Source: Rotaria socialis
Lineage: Eukaryota; Rotifera; Eurotatoria; Philodinida; Philodinidae
Direction: 5' to 3'
Length of the DNA: 64,000 bases
Assembly: GCA_905331475.1 (NCBI GenBank)
Contig: CAJNYU010000027.1
Location: 186,001 to 250,000 of the forward strand
Shown here: piece after piece, positions 41,921 through 53,961 of the stretch
How positions within the stretch are numbered: position 1 is the stretch's first letter
How the letters are laid out: every line of letters starts with the position of its first letter
Made by a program: the position numbers and the translations under genes
The notes under the pieces: generated by a model
What the model saw: the letters and a program-made list of their open reading frames with translations, nothing else
Databases searched by the model: none
Told to the model about the DNA's origin: nothing

Positions 41921-44549
41921 TTAGGGTGTAAAATCGACGGAAAATTGTTGAAATGACTGAAGATTGTATTGAGCTATAGAAGCGAGTAACCATTCAGGTT
42001 TAACATAAGCTGTATGTAGATGATCTTTTCGCTTTATTTCATTGCACAACACAATAATTGTTGATGATTGATTTTGATTTGAATCATCAACAATTGTTCC
42101 ACTACAAAGATAAATAAGTTCACGAAGTGCACGATTATCAGCTAAAATCGCTTGACAACCGTGCTGTTCTGGGCATTCTAAACGGAATGCAATGCCCTGA
42201 AAGAGGCCCTGTGAACGTGGAATACGTGAACGAAGAAAGCCACCATGATAACCATATGTTGGATCGCCTAGAAATATTTCATAAATTTGCGATGGAACTA
42301 TTATTTGATGTGTGATTGATGCAACGAGCCATTGAATACTAATTATTGGTAAGTGACGAGCAGTTGCTTGAATTACTTTTAATGTTAATGGACAAACAAG
42401 TGGAGTGTTCTCGTCTAAGGAGTCAGTTATTAAATGAGTTGTTGTTTCGTCAACTGTATTTGAATGGCGAATATTAAATTGAGAAACGAATTGTTCAAAA
42501 ATCATCTATATATAAATATACACAAATTAAAAATACATATTTGACATTTAAAAAATAATAAAAAATGTATTTTATAATAGAAATGTTTGTTTATGAATAG
42601 AAACAAAGTCTCTTTAGTTAACTTCACAATTATTTTATTCTTAATATTTTTGCATACAAACAGCTAGAAACTTCTCTTAAATTTTCTTTTCTCTGAAATG
42701 TCTGGCGGATTAAAAAAATATTATATATATATATATATACGTTTAACATTGGTCTAGTTTTCTTGTCATGTTTTCTTCTAATTTTTTAGTTAGTCAATAA
42801 TTGTTTCATAATAAATCTTTAAAATGATTGATCTTACTTTTCATATCGTACTATTGTAATTAATGAAAAACTTTAAGATTTATCTATTAGTAACAGACAC
42901 AACATTTTTAATATATACACAGATAAAAATTAGAAAACACTGTTTATTTCACAGGAAATTTATTGTCTTGATGTTGATATTTTCTATTCTATAAAATCTA
43001 CTTCTACGAAAACATCATCTAGTTTACCTGTTGCTCTGTTTTCAAACTAGATTTGGCAAGAACCATAGTAGCTGGTGATGATTCTTCAATGGTCATTGTA
43101 TATTTTGATACTTTTGTTGACCGATTACTCTATTCAATGAATAAAAATTAAAAAAAAAATTCTTTCGAAATGCCATCAGTGCAACTAACATTTGATAATT
43201 GAAGTTTAGTAGTTGTATCAACAATAAATTGACGCGTTTTAACTAATTGTTCTACACAAGTGCATGCTGTTAAATCTCGGCACACAACATGTTGTTGAGA
43301 CATCAGATCAGAATGGTATTGAATACCGATCGAAACAGATTCGTTATTCATCGATTCTGTTTGTACTGATTGATTTCTGACTTCATTTGGTCGTGTTTGA
43401 CACTGTTTCTCATGAAGAATAGGATGAGACAATAAATCATCTGTTTGTGTATCAATTGATGTAGCTGTTGTTGTTGGTGGCATTTGGGGACTTGGTGGAT
43501 GAGTAGAATCAAAGTTATTTGCTGGAATAGGTGACGTTGCTTGAGGAGGAAGTGCAAAGGTAATACGTGATGCTGTTTTAATTTTAACAGCTACAAATAG
43601 ATAAAAGAAAAGAATGTAAAAGAATAGATTTAATTTTATGTAGTTAAAAACAAAATGTATGTACGTGAACTTGTTTGAGTTGGTACAGCGAAGACATCTT
43701 CATTTTCAGTGTTTGGCCGTGTAAGAATTGGTGATGGCAATGACGGTAGTACTTGTTGATACGAACGAAGACTTTGAATTTTTTCACCAATTTTTCTATT
43801 GTGTTCATTGAGTTTTTTATAATTTTGTCGAATTCCTGAAAATATAAAAATTCAAAAAAAAAAATAATAAATAAATATTCTTCTACCTGGTCCTTCAATA
43901 TATAATTTTGATTGTTCAATAAGACGTGTTTCTTCATTTTCCTCATCAGCAGTCGTACAGCCATCGGAACTTCCAGCAGAAGATTTACCTTATATAAAAT
44001 TGAACGATGAATTCAAAATAAAACCACGAAATTAATTTTACCAATAGTTGTTTTTGTAGCTTTTTTATTATTTAGAGCAGTAGTTCGTCGAAGTTTTTTC
44101 GAAATCGGTTCTTCTGATTGTTCTTGTCTTGAAATTGTTGTTTTTCGTTTGTTTGTAGTTGATTTATTTGTTTTTTTAAACTCTTCATCATTTTCTGTTT
44201 CATCATCATCATCTTCTTGATTCAAAACGGTTCTTCGATGCTTCGGTCGACTTTTAGTACTTTTATTTGTTGATATCGATTTTTTATCATTTTGTTTATC
44301 TTTTTTATTCATATTTTTTGTTAAATTCAGTAGTTGCATATCTTCATAGGTTTGATTTTTTTCTTTAAAAATTTGTTGAAAAGCTAAATTATTTGCTGAT
44401 CGATTTGATGCTATTGCCGATTGTATTGCCGGTGAACGACGAAGAGGTGTACTGGTTAAAAGCATCGTATCAATTAACGATGGACGTGATAAATTATTAT
44501 TAGTGATTGTTGATCCCAAAGGTTTTTTCCTCATGGACGATGATGGCAT
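41921..44549 (-). CDS. BRCA1-type tandem BRCT protein without a visible RING domain
   Basis: The ATG is at 44549. Exons are near 44549-44042, 43990-43889, 43838-43665, 43590-43190, 43130-43028 and 42505-41921. The first 400 or so residues are disordered, basic and Ser/Thr-rich, with an acidic patch (EDDDDETENDEE) and repeated QT/SVQT-type motifs. The C-terminus is a tandem BRCT. Repeat 1 begins TMVLAKSSLKTEQQ, crosses a 522-nt phase-0 intron into MIFEQFVSQFNIRHSN, and holds THLITDSL, a TLK motif and the Trp of IQWLVASI. A GD...YHGG...SQGLFQGIAFRL linker leads to repeat 2, with Trp in EWLLASIAQY. Linker and order match the BRCA1 BRCT pair (phosphoprotein binding in DNA damage signalling). The Ser of BRCA1 VVSG is replaced here (VLAK). 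It lies 310 nt from the divergent calcium sensor and 183 nt upstream of NOC2L. Confidence 0.75.
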
Positions 44550-44858
44550 TATTTACACGAAAAGAACTTTTTCTTCTTCAGATAACTTCAATATGTACAA
44601 CAAAAAATAAAAGAAAAGAAAAGATATATACAAGAAGAAGAAGAAGAAGAAAATAAACAACAATATTTAATGGATAATTTAAATAGCCAATAAGAAAAGA
44701 AAAACAGAGTGCAGTACATCCTATTCGGTATTAATCCTGAAGGTTTATTTTCTCTGCCATCGCAATAGTTGACATATTTTCCTGTGCAACTGACTTCACA
44801 CCCTTCTTTGCTTATGCGTTTTTTTTCTCAATGGATTTAATACTGTTTTAATTTACTG
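44550..44858. promoter_or_regulatory. probable shared bidirectional promoter region
   Basis: 309 nt separate the start codons of the BRCT protein (minus) and the calcium sensor (plus). It contains an (AAG)n tract near 44634-44651. No TATA box or specific site can be assigned. Confidence 0.45.
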
Positions 44859-45712
44859 ATGGGAAACAAGCCTGCAACTAAACTTCAACCATCCGACTGG
44901 GATTACTTGCATCAATGGACAAAATTTTCTGATGCAGAAATTCGTAATATAAAATCTAACAATAAAATCAAAATTATTATTTTGTTTTAGAAGAATGGTT
45001 TAAATGTTTTCATAAAGATTGTCCAACTGGACAATTAACTCTTGAAGAATTTAAAAGCATTTATGCACAATTTTTCCCTGCTGGTGATTCTTCAACGTTT
45101 GCTGAACATGTTTTTAGATGTTTTGATATTAATCGTGATAAAAAAATATCATTTTGCGATTTTCTTTCTGGATTAAGTATAACAGCTAAAGGAGATGATA
45201 AACAAAAACTTGCTTGGACATTTAATCTTTATGATACGGATGGCGATGGATATATATCAAGAGAGGAAATGCTTATAATAGTTGATGTAAGTTTTTACAA
45301 AAATATAAGTTGCATCACTTGTAAAAATAATTTTCTTGCAATTTCTAGTCAATTTATAAAATGATCGGTCCAGTGATGCAATTACCTGAAGATGAATCGA
45401 CACCCGAGAAAAGAACAAATAAAGTGAAACTAAAGTTTATCATTAAAAAGTAAAATTGATGAATTTTTCTTTTAGATTTTCAGTACCTATGATATTAATC
45501 GTAATGGGAAATTATCATATGATGAATTTATTAATGGTAAATCGTTGTTTTTTTATATCATAATTAATATATATATATTGAAATTTGCAGGAGCCTTATC
45601 TGATCCGTCCATTCTTCATTTATTAAATATTGATAAAATTCAAACAGTGACAACAGATCCTGTTCGTTCATCAGCAAATGTTCATTCATCAATGACTCGA
45701 CTTCATACTTGA
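44859..45712 (+). CDS. neuronal calcium sensor family protein (hippocalcin/visinin-like), 212 aa
   Basis: Five exons join in phase: 44859-44943, 44991-45286, 45349-45423, 45476-45536 and 45591-45712. The protein begins MGNK, an N-myristoylation signal as in NCS proteins. EF-hand 1 is the family's degenerate Cys-Pro hand ([15 protein letters not shown]). EF2 ([13 protein letters not shown]), EF3 ([13 protein letters not shown]) and EF4 ([13 protein letters not shown]) follow, with the linker [16 protein letters not shown], a strong NCS signature. It would be a membrane-targeted Ca2+ sensor acting on kinases, channels or receptors. EF2 has Lys in place of the usual Gly at loop position 6 and may bind weakly. 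The C-terminus ([20 protein letters not shown]) is longer than in vertebrate members (about 190 aa). It converges with the ubiquitin-like gene. Confidence 0.93.
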
Positions 45713-45863
45713 ATATTTGAAATTATTATTTTATTATTTTATTGTCTTCTAATTCTTCAAAAATACATTCCGCACACACAAAAAAAACTCACAAACAAAC
45801 AAACAATAAAAAGAACTTTTTTTTGTCAAATATAGAAAACAAATGAAATAAATATTTATTTGA

Positions 45864-46181
45864 TTAGAGCAAACCGCCTTGCCCCACTAATGTCACTGTA
45901 TTTCCGGAAAAAATACCGTATCTTGCTAGTGGACGATCATCTGATGATGATTGATGATGATGAAGGCGTTGACCACGGTAATATATCAATTGATCAGCCA
46001 TTGGTAAACGAAATGTACTTTCCAATGCTTTTCCAAGATCAATACAGCTTGGTTCTTTTTCCGTTTTCAATACAATATCTTGAACATCACCGCCATAATG
46101 TACTTGTAATTTTGTATATATATGATTGCCAATCGCTCTTGTTGGGGGTAATGGAGTTTGGCGAATTATTTGGTCGTTCAT
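45864..46181 (-). CDS. small ubiquitin-like domain protein (105 aa), resembling the BAG1 Ubl
   Basis: A single frame of 105 codons. After a short N-terminus (MNDQIIRQTPLPPTRAIGN) the sequence folds as a ubiquitin-like domain: strand 1 and 2 (TKLQVHYGG, VQDIVLKTE), a helix (CIDLGKALESTFRLP), strand (QLIYYRGQRL), and the final strand (GIFSGNTVTLVGQGG). The helix-plus-QLIYYRGQ arrangement and the last strand resemble the N-terminal Ubl of BAG1. No BAG domain follows, and the protein does not end in a conjugatable Gly-Gly (it ends GGLL), so it is unlikely to be a modifier. An upstream exon cannot be excluded. It is convergent with the calcium sensor, whose stop is 151 nt away. Confidence 0.65.
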   Translation of the reverse strand: MNDQIIRQTPLPPTRAIGNHIYTKLQVHYGGDVQDIVLKTEKEPSCIDLGKALESTFRLPMADQLIYYRGQRLHHHQSSSDDRPLARYGIFSGNTVTLVGQGGLL

Positions 46182-46814
46182 GTTCGTTTAAGACTTTTTT
46201 CTAAATTAAATATAAATATTATTGAAAATATTTTCTTTACAATTGAAAAGAAATTTTGAAACGCTACGAAGTCTTATTTTTTTACAGAGAATAAATTCTA
46301 GTTGAACTCCACATAAGAATATTGAGTTAAGTTGAAGAAGAATTTATTTAAAAGGATTATTATGAAGTGTAATCTATAACTATTTTTACAGTCATAAGCA
46401 TTTCTCGTTATTTATTTCTACTCAAGTTTCAAAACTTACCACGACAATAGTGAGAATTTAGCTTGACTACCGCTCACAAAAGTAACTTAAAGATTTTTTT
46501 CTTTTTTTTTCTTTCCTGTTCATGGTTGTTTGTCTGTTGTCACAGCAAATTTATTTCGTTTCATTCGGTTCTCTCATTTATTCTTCAACAACTTTTCTTC
46601 TTGCAATTTACACACATTCATATACATATATATATATATATATATATTTACTAATACAATAGTCGAAAAGAATAAAGAACAAAACATACTCTCATCAAAG
46701 AAAGAATCACACACACACACACACAAACCACACAAAAGAACATAGAACAACATTAATGTCAAAATCATCGAATATATCACATAATTAAACAAATTTGAAT
46801 GGCTTCTTTCTTTT
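46182..46814. other. intergenic with simple repeats
   Basis: Contains an (AT)n tract at about 46624-46647 and a (CA)n tract at about 46709-46726. No gene seen. Confidence 0.6.
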
Positions 46815-49800
46815 TCATTCAACGGTAATAAGATAAGGACTTCCCGGCACATGTTGCATATTTGATCCATAAAGAATAACTAACATATATTGACCACGTA
46901 TTCGAACTCTATAAGACACTTTGTAAACGTAAGTAAAAGACGCTGACGTTATACGTTTAACAACAAGACGTTCATATGATCCAAGCGAAGAATAAAGACC
47001 AACTAAAAGTAATCCAGGACCTTAATCATAAATATAGAAAATTCAAATAAATAAAATCGGATTCTTTTCTTTTAATTGAGACCTGCTTGAGTAGCATCAA
47101 TTTGAAATGTTGCTTTTCTTCGTGGTTTCGTTTCATAGAGGCCTGTTCCAAAAACACATACTTGTGATGCATCACCAGTCATTGACGAACGAAGAATATC
47201 AAGATCAACATGAGTTAGTGACCGTGTTGATGAACGAATCGGATTTAAAATTGACTGAACAGGCATTAAGGAATTACAACTTGTTGTTGCTTGCGTTGTA
47301 GTACATGTTGTTGCCTCACTCCCTACATCATTTTCTTTTTCACGCATTCTTGATGAAACTGTACAATTTTCATTGAGTTTATCTGAAAAATATTAACAAT
47401 TCAAATAAGGAACTTTTTGTCATTAGAAAGAATAAACTAACCAAAAACACGACATATAAATGGACTGCCTTGAATATGTTTTTCACCGTTTTTTATTGTG
47501 ATAATATATTTACCAGTTCGCATTGGTTTATAATGAAACTAAAATAAGAGAAAAAAAGATTTCTTCATGAATAAACGAAGACAATAGGACAGTTACTTCA
47601 TAACCATGCTCAGTTTCATTTGCATCAAGAAAAACAGTTGATGGACCGGTGATACCAACAGTAAAACTTCCTACCCCTGTTGATCGATCATTTGGTAATT
47701 TTGATACGAAAAATTGACTTGATTCACCTACAGGTAAAGTACATAGATTTTCTGTTCTATCTATTCTTTCCATTCTTTTTGTTTAGCTAAAGAATGAGAA
47801 ATAATCAAGTGCTACGAGTAGGATTATAACCGTATATTTATTCATATATTTCATGAACTCAATTTGAAATTAAGAGAAAAATAGTCGATGAAGATGACTA
47901 GGAAACATTTGAATAATAGAATATGTGGGAAGATTCCACTGAATTTCTAGTTCAATGTCATAGCCACTCGGCCATCGCAGCAGTGATTACCTGTATAAGC
48001 GTGAAATAAACCTGGCCCACTGACAGTTATTGATTTTGTAGAAGAAGAAGATGGTCGTACAATCAATCGATGTGGATTATCATATATTGGCGCATGATCA
48101 AGACTAACATTAAGCCAATGGTTTCCACATGTATTCGGCACAAAATATATTTCATAACATTCTATAGATAAATCAATATGAAACCAATCATTTAAAACAA
48201 AGTATGCATGTATAAATCTAACAAAAAAGACTTTTGTTAAATGATTACTCGAAGTATATGACATCTAGAATAACATGGATCATTGTACTCAACACAAAAA
48301 GATAGTGTGTTATTTTGTTTTTGAATCTTTAATTGTCATGTGTCGCCATGAAAAAAATCATTTACCATGATTTTTTACTTTTTAATTATCGATAAAATAC
48401 AAATATAAGTTTTAAAAACCTTTTAGCACCAAAAACTGCATTCTTGTAGACATTCATCAAATTTAAAATAATTTCTTAGACCATCTAATTGATTATAAGT
48501 TTTCTATAATGTTTTGCATTAGATAATATTTATAGTGTTAAAAATACCATTGATAAAATTATCTGTATTTTGTAGTTTGAAAAATTAGAAGTGTTATGAT
48601 AGTGAGAAAATACTATACTAGTTTTTGCCAAAGTGTACCAACGATCATAACGATCATTTCTTTATCATATAGCAAAGATGATTGCAGCATATTTATCTTT
48701 CGGGAAAACTATCTATAAATTATGTTACATTGATTTTGTTCATTTTATATCCTCGGATGAAAACTATGTAATAGAAGGTTCAGTAGGGCAAAAGAACAAT
48801 TGAGCTCAGTGACGAATCGCCCGTAACGATTCAGTTTTCGTGAAAGAAACAAACTTCTTTTCAAGATATTAAATAAATAAAATGGACAGCCGAGGTAAAA
48901 TAATTATTAGTTAGAGACAGAACTTTATTTCTATCGAATATTTGAATGATAAAAACATTGAAAACAAATTGTAATTAAAAATAACTCTTATCTTTATCGG
49001 CTATTGTCGAAAAATAATTTCAACTAAGCGGGAGATTTATCGATTGAACAAAATATAACTATCATTAAGATTAATGTCGACTCATTATCGGTAACAATAA
49101 GTCAGTAGTTGACGTAAATGACTCAATAGAATCATTTTTGTTTGTTGATTAAAAGGGAACCGAAAAATCTAGCGGAAAAATAATAAATGTTGCTTTCTTT
49201 TTATAAACTAACTAAATTTTATTGAATATGTTGGTCATACAAAATCTAGTTTCTCCACAATATTATTTGTGTACCTGCTTTTGCTGATTTATGAACCGTA
49301 ATTGGTAGATTAATATTTTTTTGTGGTGCTTGAATATAAGCTTGAAAAATAGCACATGGTATAGCAGGTCGAACAGTAACTATACATGACGTATTCACCT
49401 AAGATTCACATTAACAAACCTATAAAATAACTATTAAAATAAAAAATATTAACATACATGAAATTCAATTGGTTCAATAGTAGCATGAGGTGGGCCTACG
49501 CGAGGTAGAAGAGCAGGTGGAACGACTTGTTCTAGTAAAGGTTGATGACACAGACGTAGATGATATGGTGAACTATCGACTTGTTCACCATCGTATGTTA
49601 TCGATATATGATAGTTACCTAAATGTGAAATTAGATTGCTGGTAGGAAAAGTTCTTTGATTGATTTTTTTCTACCAGATATTAAACATGTATAAAATACT
49701 CGATACACATCGATGTTAATAACTTCAATTTGAATATCAGCTTTTGATGGGCCATCAATAGCAATTACAAGTTTTTGTAATTCGGCATTGGGTGCATCCA

Positions 49801-50709
49801 AATCAAAATGACCTAGAATTTTCAAATAGCTTTTTAAATGTCTAATAGAATAATGTCAATACGAACAATTATCATGAACAAAGCCATCTGATAATCCGGG
49901 GCCATGAGCACGAATCATAGGTCGTTGTTCTCTACTTGCTACTGGATCATCACAAAGAAATGATGGTGGCGGTTGAGGAAATACGTATTCGTGCTTCTCA
50001 TTATTGTTTATTTGATTTTTTGAACAAGATTGGTCAACAAAAGATGATGCTCTTTTTATCATTGATGATCTATACGGTGAATCTAGAAAAGAAATATTTC
50101 TTATAGAGAAAAGAGAATTTCAATCAATATATACCGTTTAATTTTGATATTGGTGCATTTTCTTTTGCTTTGAGTAAACCTGAAGGATATAAAAAACGTA
50201 AGAAAATATGAAAAAAAAGAATAGTGTGTCTCATTCTTACTATTCAGACGTCGTAATGGATTAGAAAAACTAAACGAAGGTCGTGTATATATGGATGCTT
50301 TAGATGTTTGATGACGTTCATTGAAGCTGGCTGTCGTACGTTTTGCTGTACGTTTTATTACTTTATTTAATGAAATTGATTGCTGTTCATCGCTGCCATA
50401 GTACATTTCGTCTCTTACATCGTCAGTGATTGATGCTGGTAAGTCAATATCATCAACATGTACGATATACAATAATGTTTCAATATAAACTATATAAACA
50501 AATATTTATTACTACAAAACTACGACGTTATGCTTACTATTGTTTTCATCTTCTGCACTATCAGTACTTTTATTACTTAGACATTCAATTGATTGTAGCA
50601 ATTTATTATTTTGTGTATATGAATTATCACCATCATTATTTTCATTAATATTATTGTATAAAATCGATGAAACTCGGCGAATTTTCGGCAACATTGTGTC
50701 AATGAACAC
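46815..50709 (-). CDS. filamin-repeat protein, four Ig-like repeats, no CH actin-binding domain
   Basis: The start is at 50709 (MFIDTMLPKIRRVSS) or the second Met at 50694. It runs through about twelve exons to TGA 46817-46815. A Ser/Asn/Lys-rich N-terminal region (exons near 50709-50538 and 50490-50240) is followed by filamin-type repeats. Repeat 1: MIRAHGPGLSDGFVHD, VIAIDGPSKADIQIEV. Repeat 2: INLPITVHKSAKA, then across a 1113-nt intron (49274-48162) CYEIYFVPNTCGNHWLNVSL. Repeat 3: SITVSGPGLFHAYT, GSFTVGITGPSTVFLDA, YIITIKNGEKHIQGSPF. Repeat 4: VCVFGTGLYETKPRRKATFQ, ending NMQHVPGSPYLITVE. The HGPGL, GPSKA and GSPF motifs are diagnostic of filamin Ig repeats. Filamins normally begin with paired CH domains that bind F-actin; none is seen, so this may be a scaffold rather than a crosslinker. 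Confidence 0.8.
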
Positions 50710-51341
50710 TAAGTATAAAATCGTGAAAGGGATTCTTGATCTAAAATTAAGAACATGGCAGAGACATTACATACAACTTTAGTATTGAAACAAAGTTATA
50801 GTCATTTTAAAAAACAAAGCTTACTATTGTTGAGAAGATTTTTATGAAACCAATCTATATCGGTATAATACAAAAATCTCTATTTCATATATAGTGAATC
50901 TTGAAATACAACGAAATTCAGGTTCTCGTGCTAATTGGACTTCAGTAGATATTGTTTTGTATTAATCGATAGCATGATTGTGAGAACATTCTCTTTTTCT
51001 CAAATATTTTTCAAAGAAAGAAAAATGAAGAAGTAGAATTTTAAACCCAAATATCGAACATCTAGATTTCTATAGAGGTCGTCATCATACACGTGTCACA
51101 CTATAAACTTCTTATCTCGAATGAAATCTCTTTAAAAGTATATGTCAAATTTTGTTTTTCTCAGAAATTCTATTCTTTTAAGAATATTCATTGAAATTTT
51201 AATTTCATTGTTTGTTATAGTTGATAATAGAGGTTGTTGCTATCACGTTTACATGTCCGATGAGAGACAAATGCGACGGTACAGAATCATCTAGTAAACT
51301 AGACGAAAAAAAAGAAAATTTCCAACATTTATCTATACTAA
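50710..51341. promoter_or_regulatory. divergent intergenic region between filamin-repeat gene and CFAP36
   Basis: About 630 nt between two divergent start codons. AT-rich; no motif could be assigned. Confidence 0.4.
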
Positions 51342-52660
51342 ATGGCTTCGAACAATGATAGTTGGATTGCTGAAACTGTTGGAGATTTTATTCATTCTCC
51401 AATTTGGGGAGCTCCCATTAATACATTTATAGAAGCAAATTGTGCTAGTTTTGATTATGATGATGATGATACTACAGAAGACGATGATACAACACCATCT
51501 TCATATGTAGAAGAACAAACTAGTATTCATCTAAAATATCAACGCCTTGTTGATTCATTGATCGAAAGTCTTGGTAAAGATCTTGATTTAGATCAAAACG
51601 AATTAAAACAAGTTTGCCAATTGCCAACAAATAGTGATGAATCTGTTATAATTGATGAGCCATTTGAGCAACTTTATGCTGCAAGAGATTTTTCATTGTT
51701 TCAAGAAATGATGAGAAGAAAAAATTTGATTCTTCAATTACAAGCACTTGTTACTTTACAATTACAATGGGGTTTATTAAAGCAAAGTGATACTGGAGAT
51801 GATCTTGTTCTGTCACTTTTATTACAAGCTACATCGTCATCATCAAGACATGGATCAATTAATATACCACCAGAATCAATCCAAAAACGAGAATTACCCT
51901 CAAGACAAGATAAACATCAGCACAATGATAGTGATGGTGACGACAACAACAACAACAACAACGACGATGATGACGACGACGATGGTGATGTTGTTGTCGT
52001 TGTAAAACCAAAACAATCATCATTATCACTGCCACCACAACAGAAAAAAGAACCAAGTCAACCAAAAAAAGTATCCAAGGAAGAATATCGTTTACCTGAT
52101 CTGCGAGGTAAAAGTGGTCCAGAACTCGATTCCAAATGGCATAGGGATCTTCAAAGCACAAATCGAAAAGTTAGATTCTCTAATATTTTCAATTAAATTT
52201 TCCTTCTTTTTAATATTCGTTTGTCTACTAATAGAAAGATGACAATGACGATTCAAAAGAAAATGATCCATCAAAAAAAACATCTACACCACAAACCATT
52301 GGTGCTGTTTCTGAAGAAGTACTTCGTGAAAAATTACGCGAATTGACTGTTCGTACAACATCATCCACAAATGATGAAGCAACTGCTGCCATAAAATCGC
52401 GTCAAAATTTTCTTCAACAACAACGTGAATTAATTGTAAATAAACAACGTGTCGAGCGTGCACGAGATTTAGAACAACAAACACCTAATGCTCGACCTCA
52501 GTCAGCTGCGCACGTGGCACGCAAAGCTATGGCCACAACGAATATACCAACAAATGAAAATAAGTCGACACAAGAATCAACACAAATACCCGACGACGAA
52601 TTAAACAAACGAAGAGCAATGATTGCTAAACTTAAACGTGAAGTTGTAGACAAACGATGA
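51342..52660 (+). CDS. CFAP36: cilia- and flagella-associated protein 36 (CFAP36/CCDC104/BARTL1), 417 aa
   Basis: Two exons, 51342-52169 and 52235-52660, with a 65-nt phase-0 intron. The N-terminal BART-like domain reads SWIAETVGDFIHSPIWGAPI, then FIEANCASFD, YQRLVDSLIESLGKDL, and FSLFQEMMRRKNLILQLQAL, aligning with CFAP36. In that family the domain binds the GTP-loaded ARL3 GTPase at the cilium. The middle is low-complexity (Asn and Asp runs around residues 195-215, then a short Val run). The C-terminal third is a charged coiled coil (SRQNFLQQQRELIVNKQRVE) ending LNKRRAMIAKLKREVV, like the family's C-terminal AEKLKEEV motif. A ciliary role fits a ciliated rotifer. Confidence 0.9.
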
Positions 52661-53961
52661 GTATTGTTTTACATACGTCATTGGTCTCTTTTATTATCGC
52701 TAATAGTTATTCATTTACAAATTTTCTTGTCTTTTCTTTTCTGTGCTTTTTCAAAAATCGTGCAAAATGGAAGTTGGACATCAAAGTATATCCAAATGAA
52801 ATGCATTTGAGTTTTATCTAAAGCTATTATTTATATTCTTGAAATTGTAATATTAAATTTTGATTCCAATAATAAAACCAATTATTTCATAGATAGCATT
52901 GAAGTCAATGATGAAGGCACAGCAGAAACAGAGGAAAGGCAAATTATTATCGATTGGTTTTTTCGAAAGTAATCAAATTCTATTTCTAAAATCGATCCGA
53001 TAGCATGCTTGCGTATCTTTGTGATTCTTTGTAGTATTTTTAAAAGGTTTCATGAACCAATAACTTTTAGAAAACAAAAAGGATGCACCAGAAAGCAAAA
53101 ATCCAAATGGTGATACCATTATGAGAATATGCTTGAGATATTTTTAGTGGCGCATATGTATAAACTTCGACGAAAAATTGTATGTCACAGCTATTTTTCT
53201 TTTTCTTAATTTACTTATCAAGCGCTACGTTTTGGTACGTGCGTAAAAAATATATTCACTATGGATAAGAGTATCGTTGAAAATAAAATTATGTACACGT
53301 CGGTAATTGATTAAACATTTTTCAAAACGGTGTCATTAAAAGATTTGATAGTATGTTGCTAGAAAAGCTTCAAAATCTGTACATAAATGCTTCAATTTTC
53401 TTACTTCAAGTTGAAATTACAATTCGGTGTTGGTTTTTTTTATCTAGATTGCCGAGTACTTGAGATTTTGTGCATTTCTAAAATAATTGTCAATGTGCGT
53501 GCAAGTAATAATCAATGATCTTTTTTGAAACAGTAGTTTCTACTCGCTTTTAGCGAGTCGATAGGAAGCTCTATTTAAGATTGAAATCTCATGTTAACAA
53601 TGATAATTGGCATCTTTAAGTGAATTTTTCCTTTTTTTTTTTGGAAAATTTGAATTCTTATGCGCAAACGGGTATGAGCAATACTATGAAAAACGTTTCT
53701 GCAATAGTTTTCTTCATAATAACATGACGACAGCAAGTATCAGATGGCTATGCTATTTAACCTGTTGGCACATGAAATAATTACTAAATATTAATTATTC
53801 TAAATTATTTTTGCTTTAACTATACCATGAGCAAGTATGAATTGAATTCATTTGAAACATTCTACAAAATGGCAGATAAGATATTTTTAGATAGCTAGTG
53901 ATAATATTCAGCCTATATTTATAATTAGCTATTGTTGTTGAATTTTAATCATGTTTCTTTT
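52661..53961. other. intergenic, no gene seen
   Basis: 3' flanks of two convergent genes. No recognisable exons, RNA genes or repeats. Confidence 0.45.

Noticed and set aside
46624..46726. AT and CA dinucleotide tracts
   Set aside because: Ordinary microsatellites; noted only as intergenic content.
48162..48264. A separate gene starting MSYTSSNHL
   Set aside because: This is intronic; joining 49275 to 48161 completes one filamin repeat in phase.
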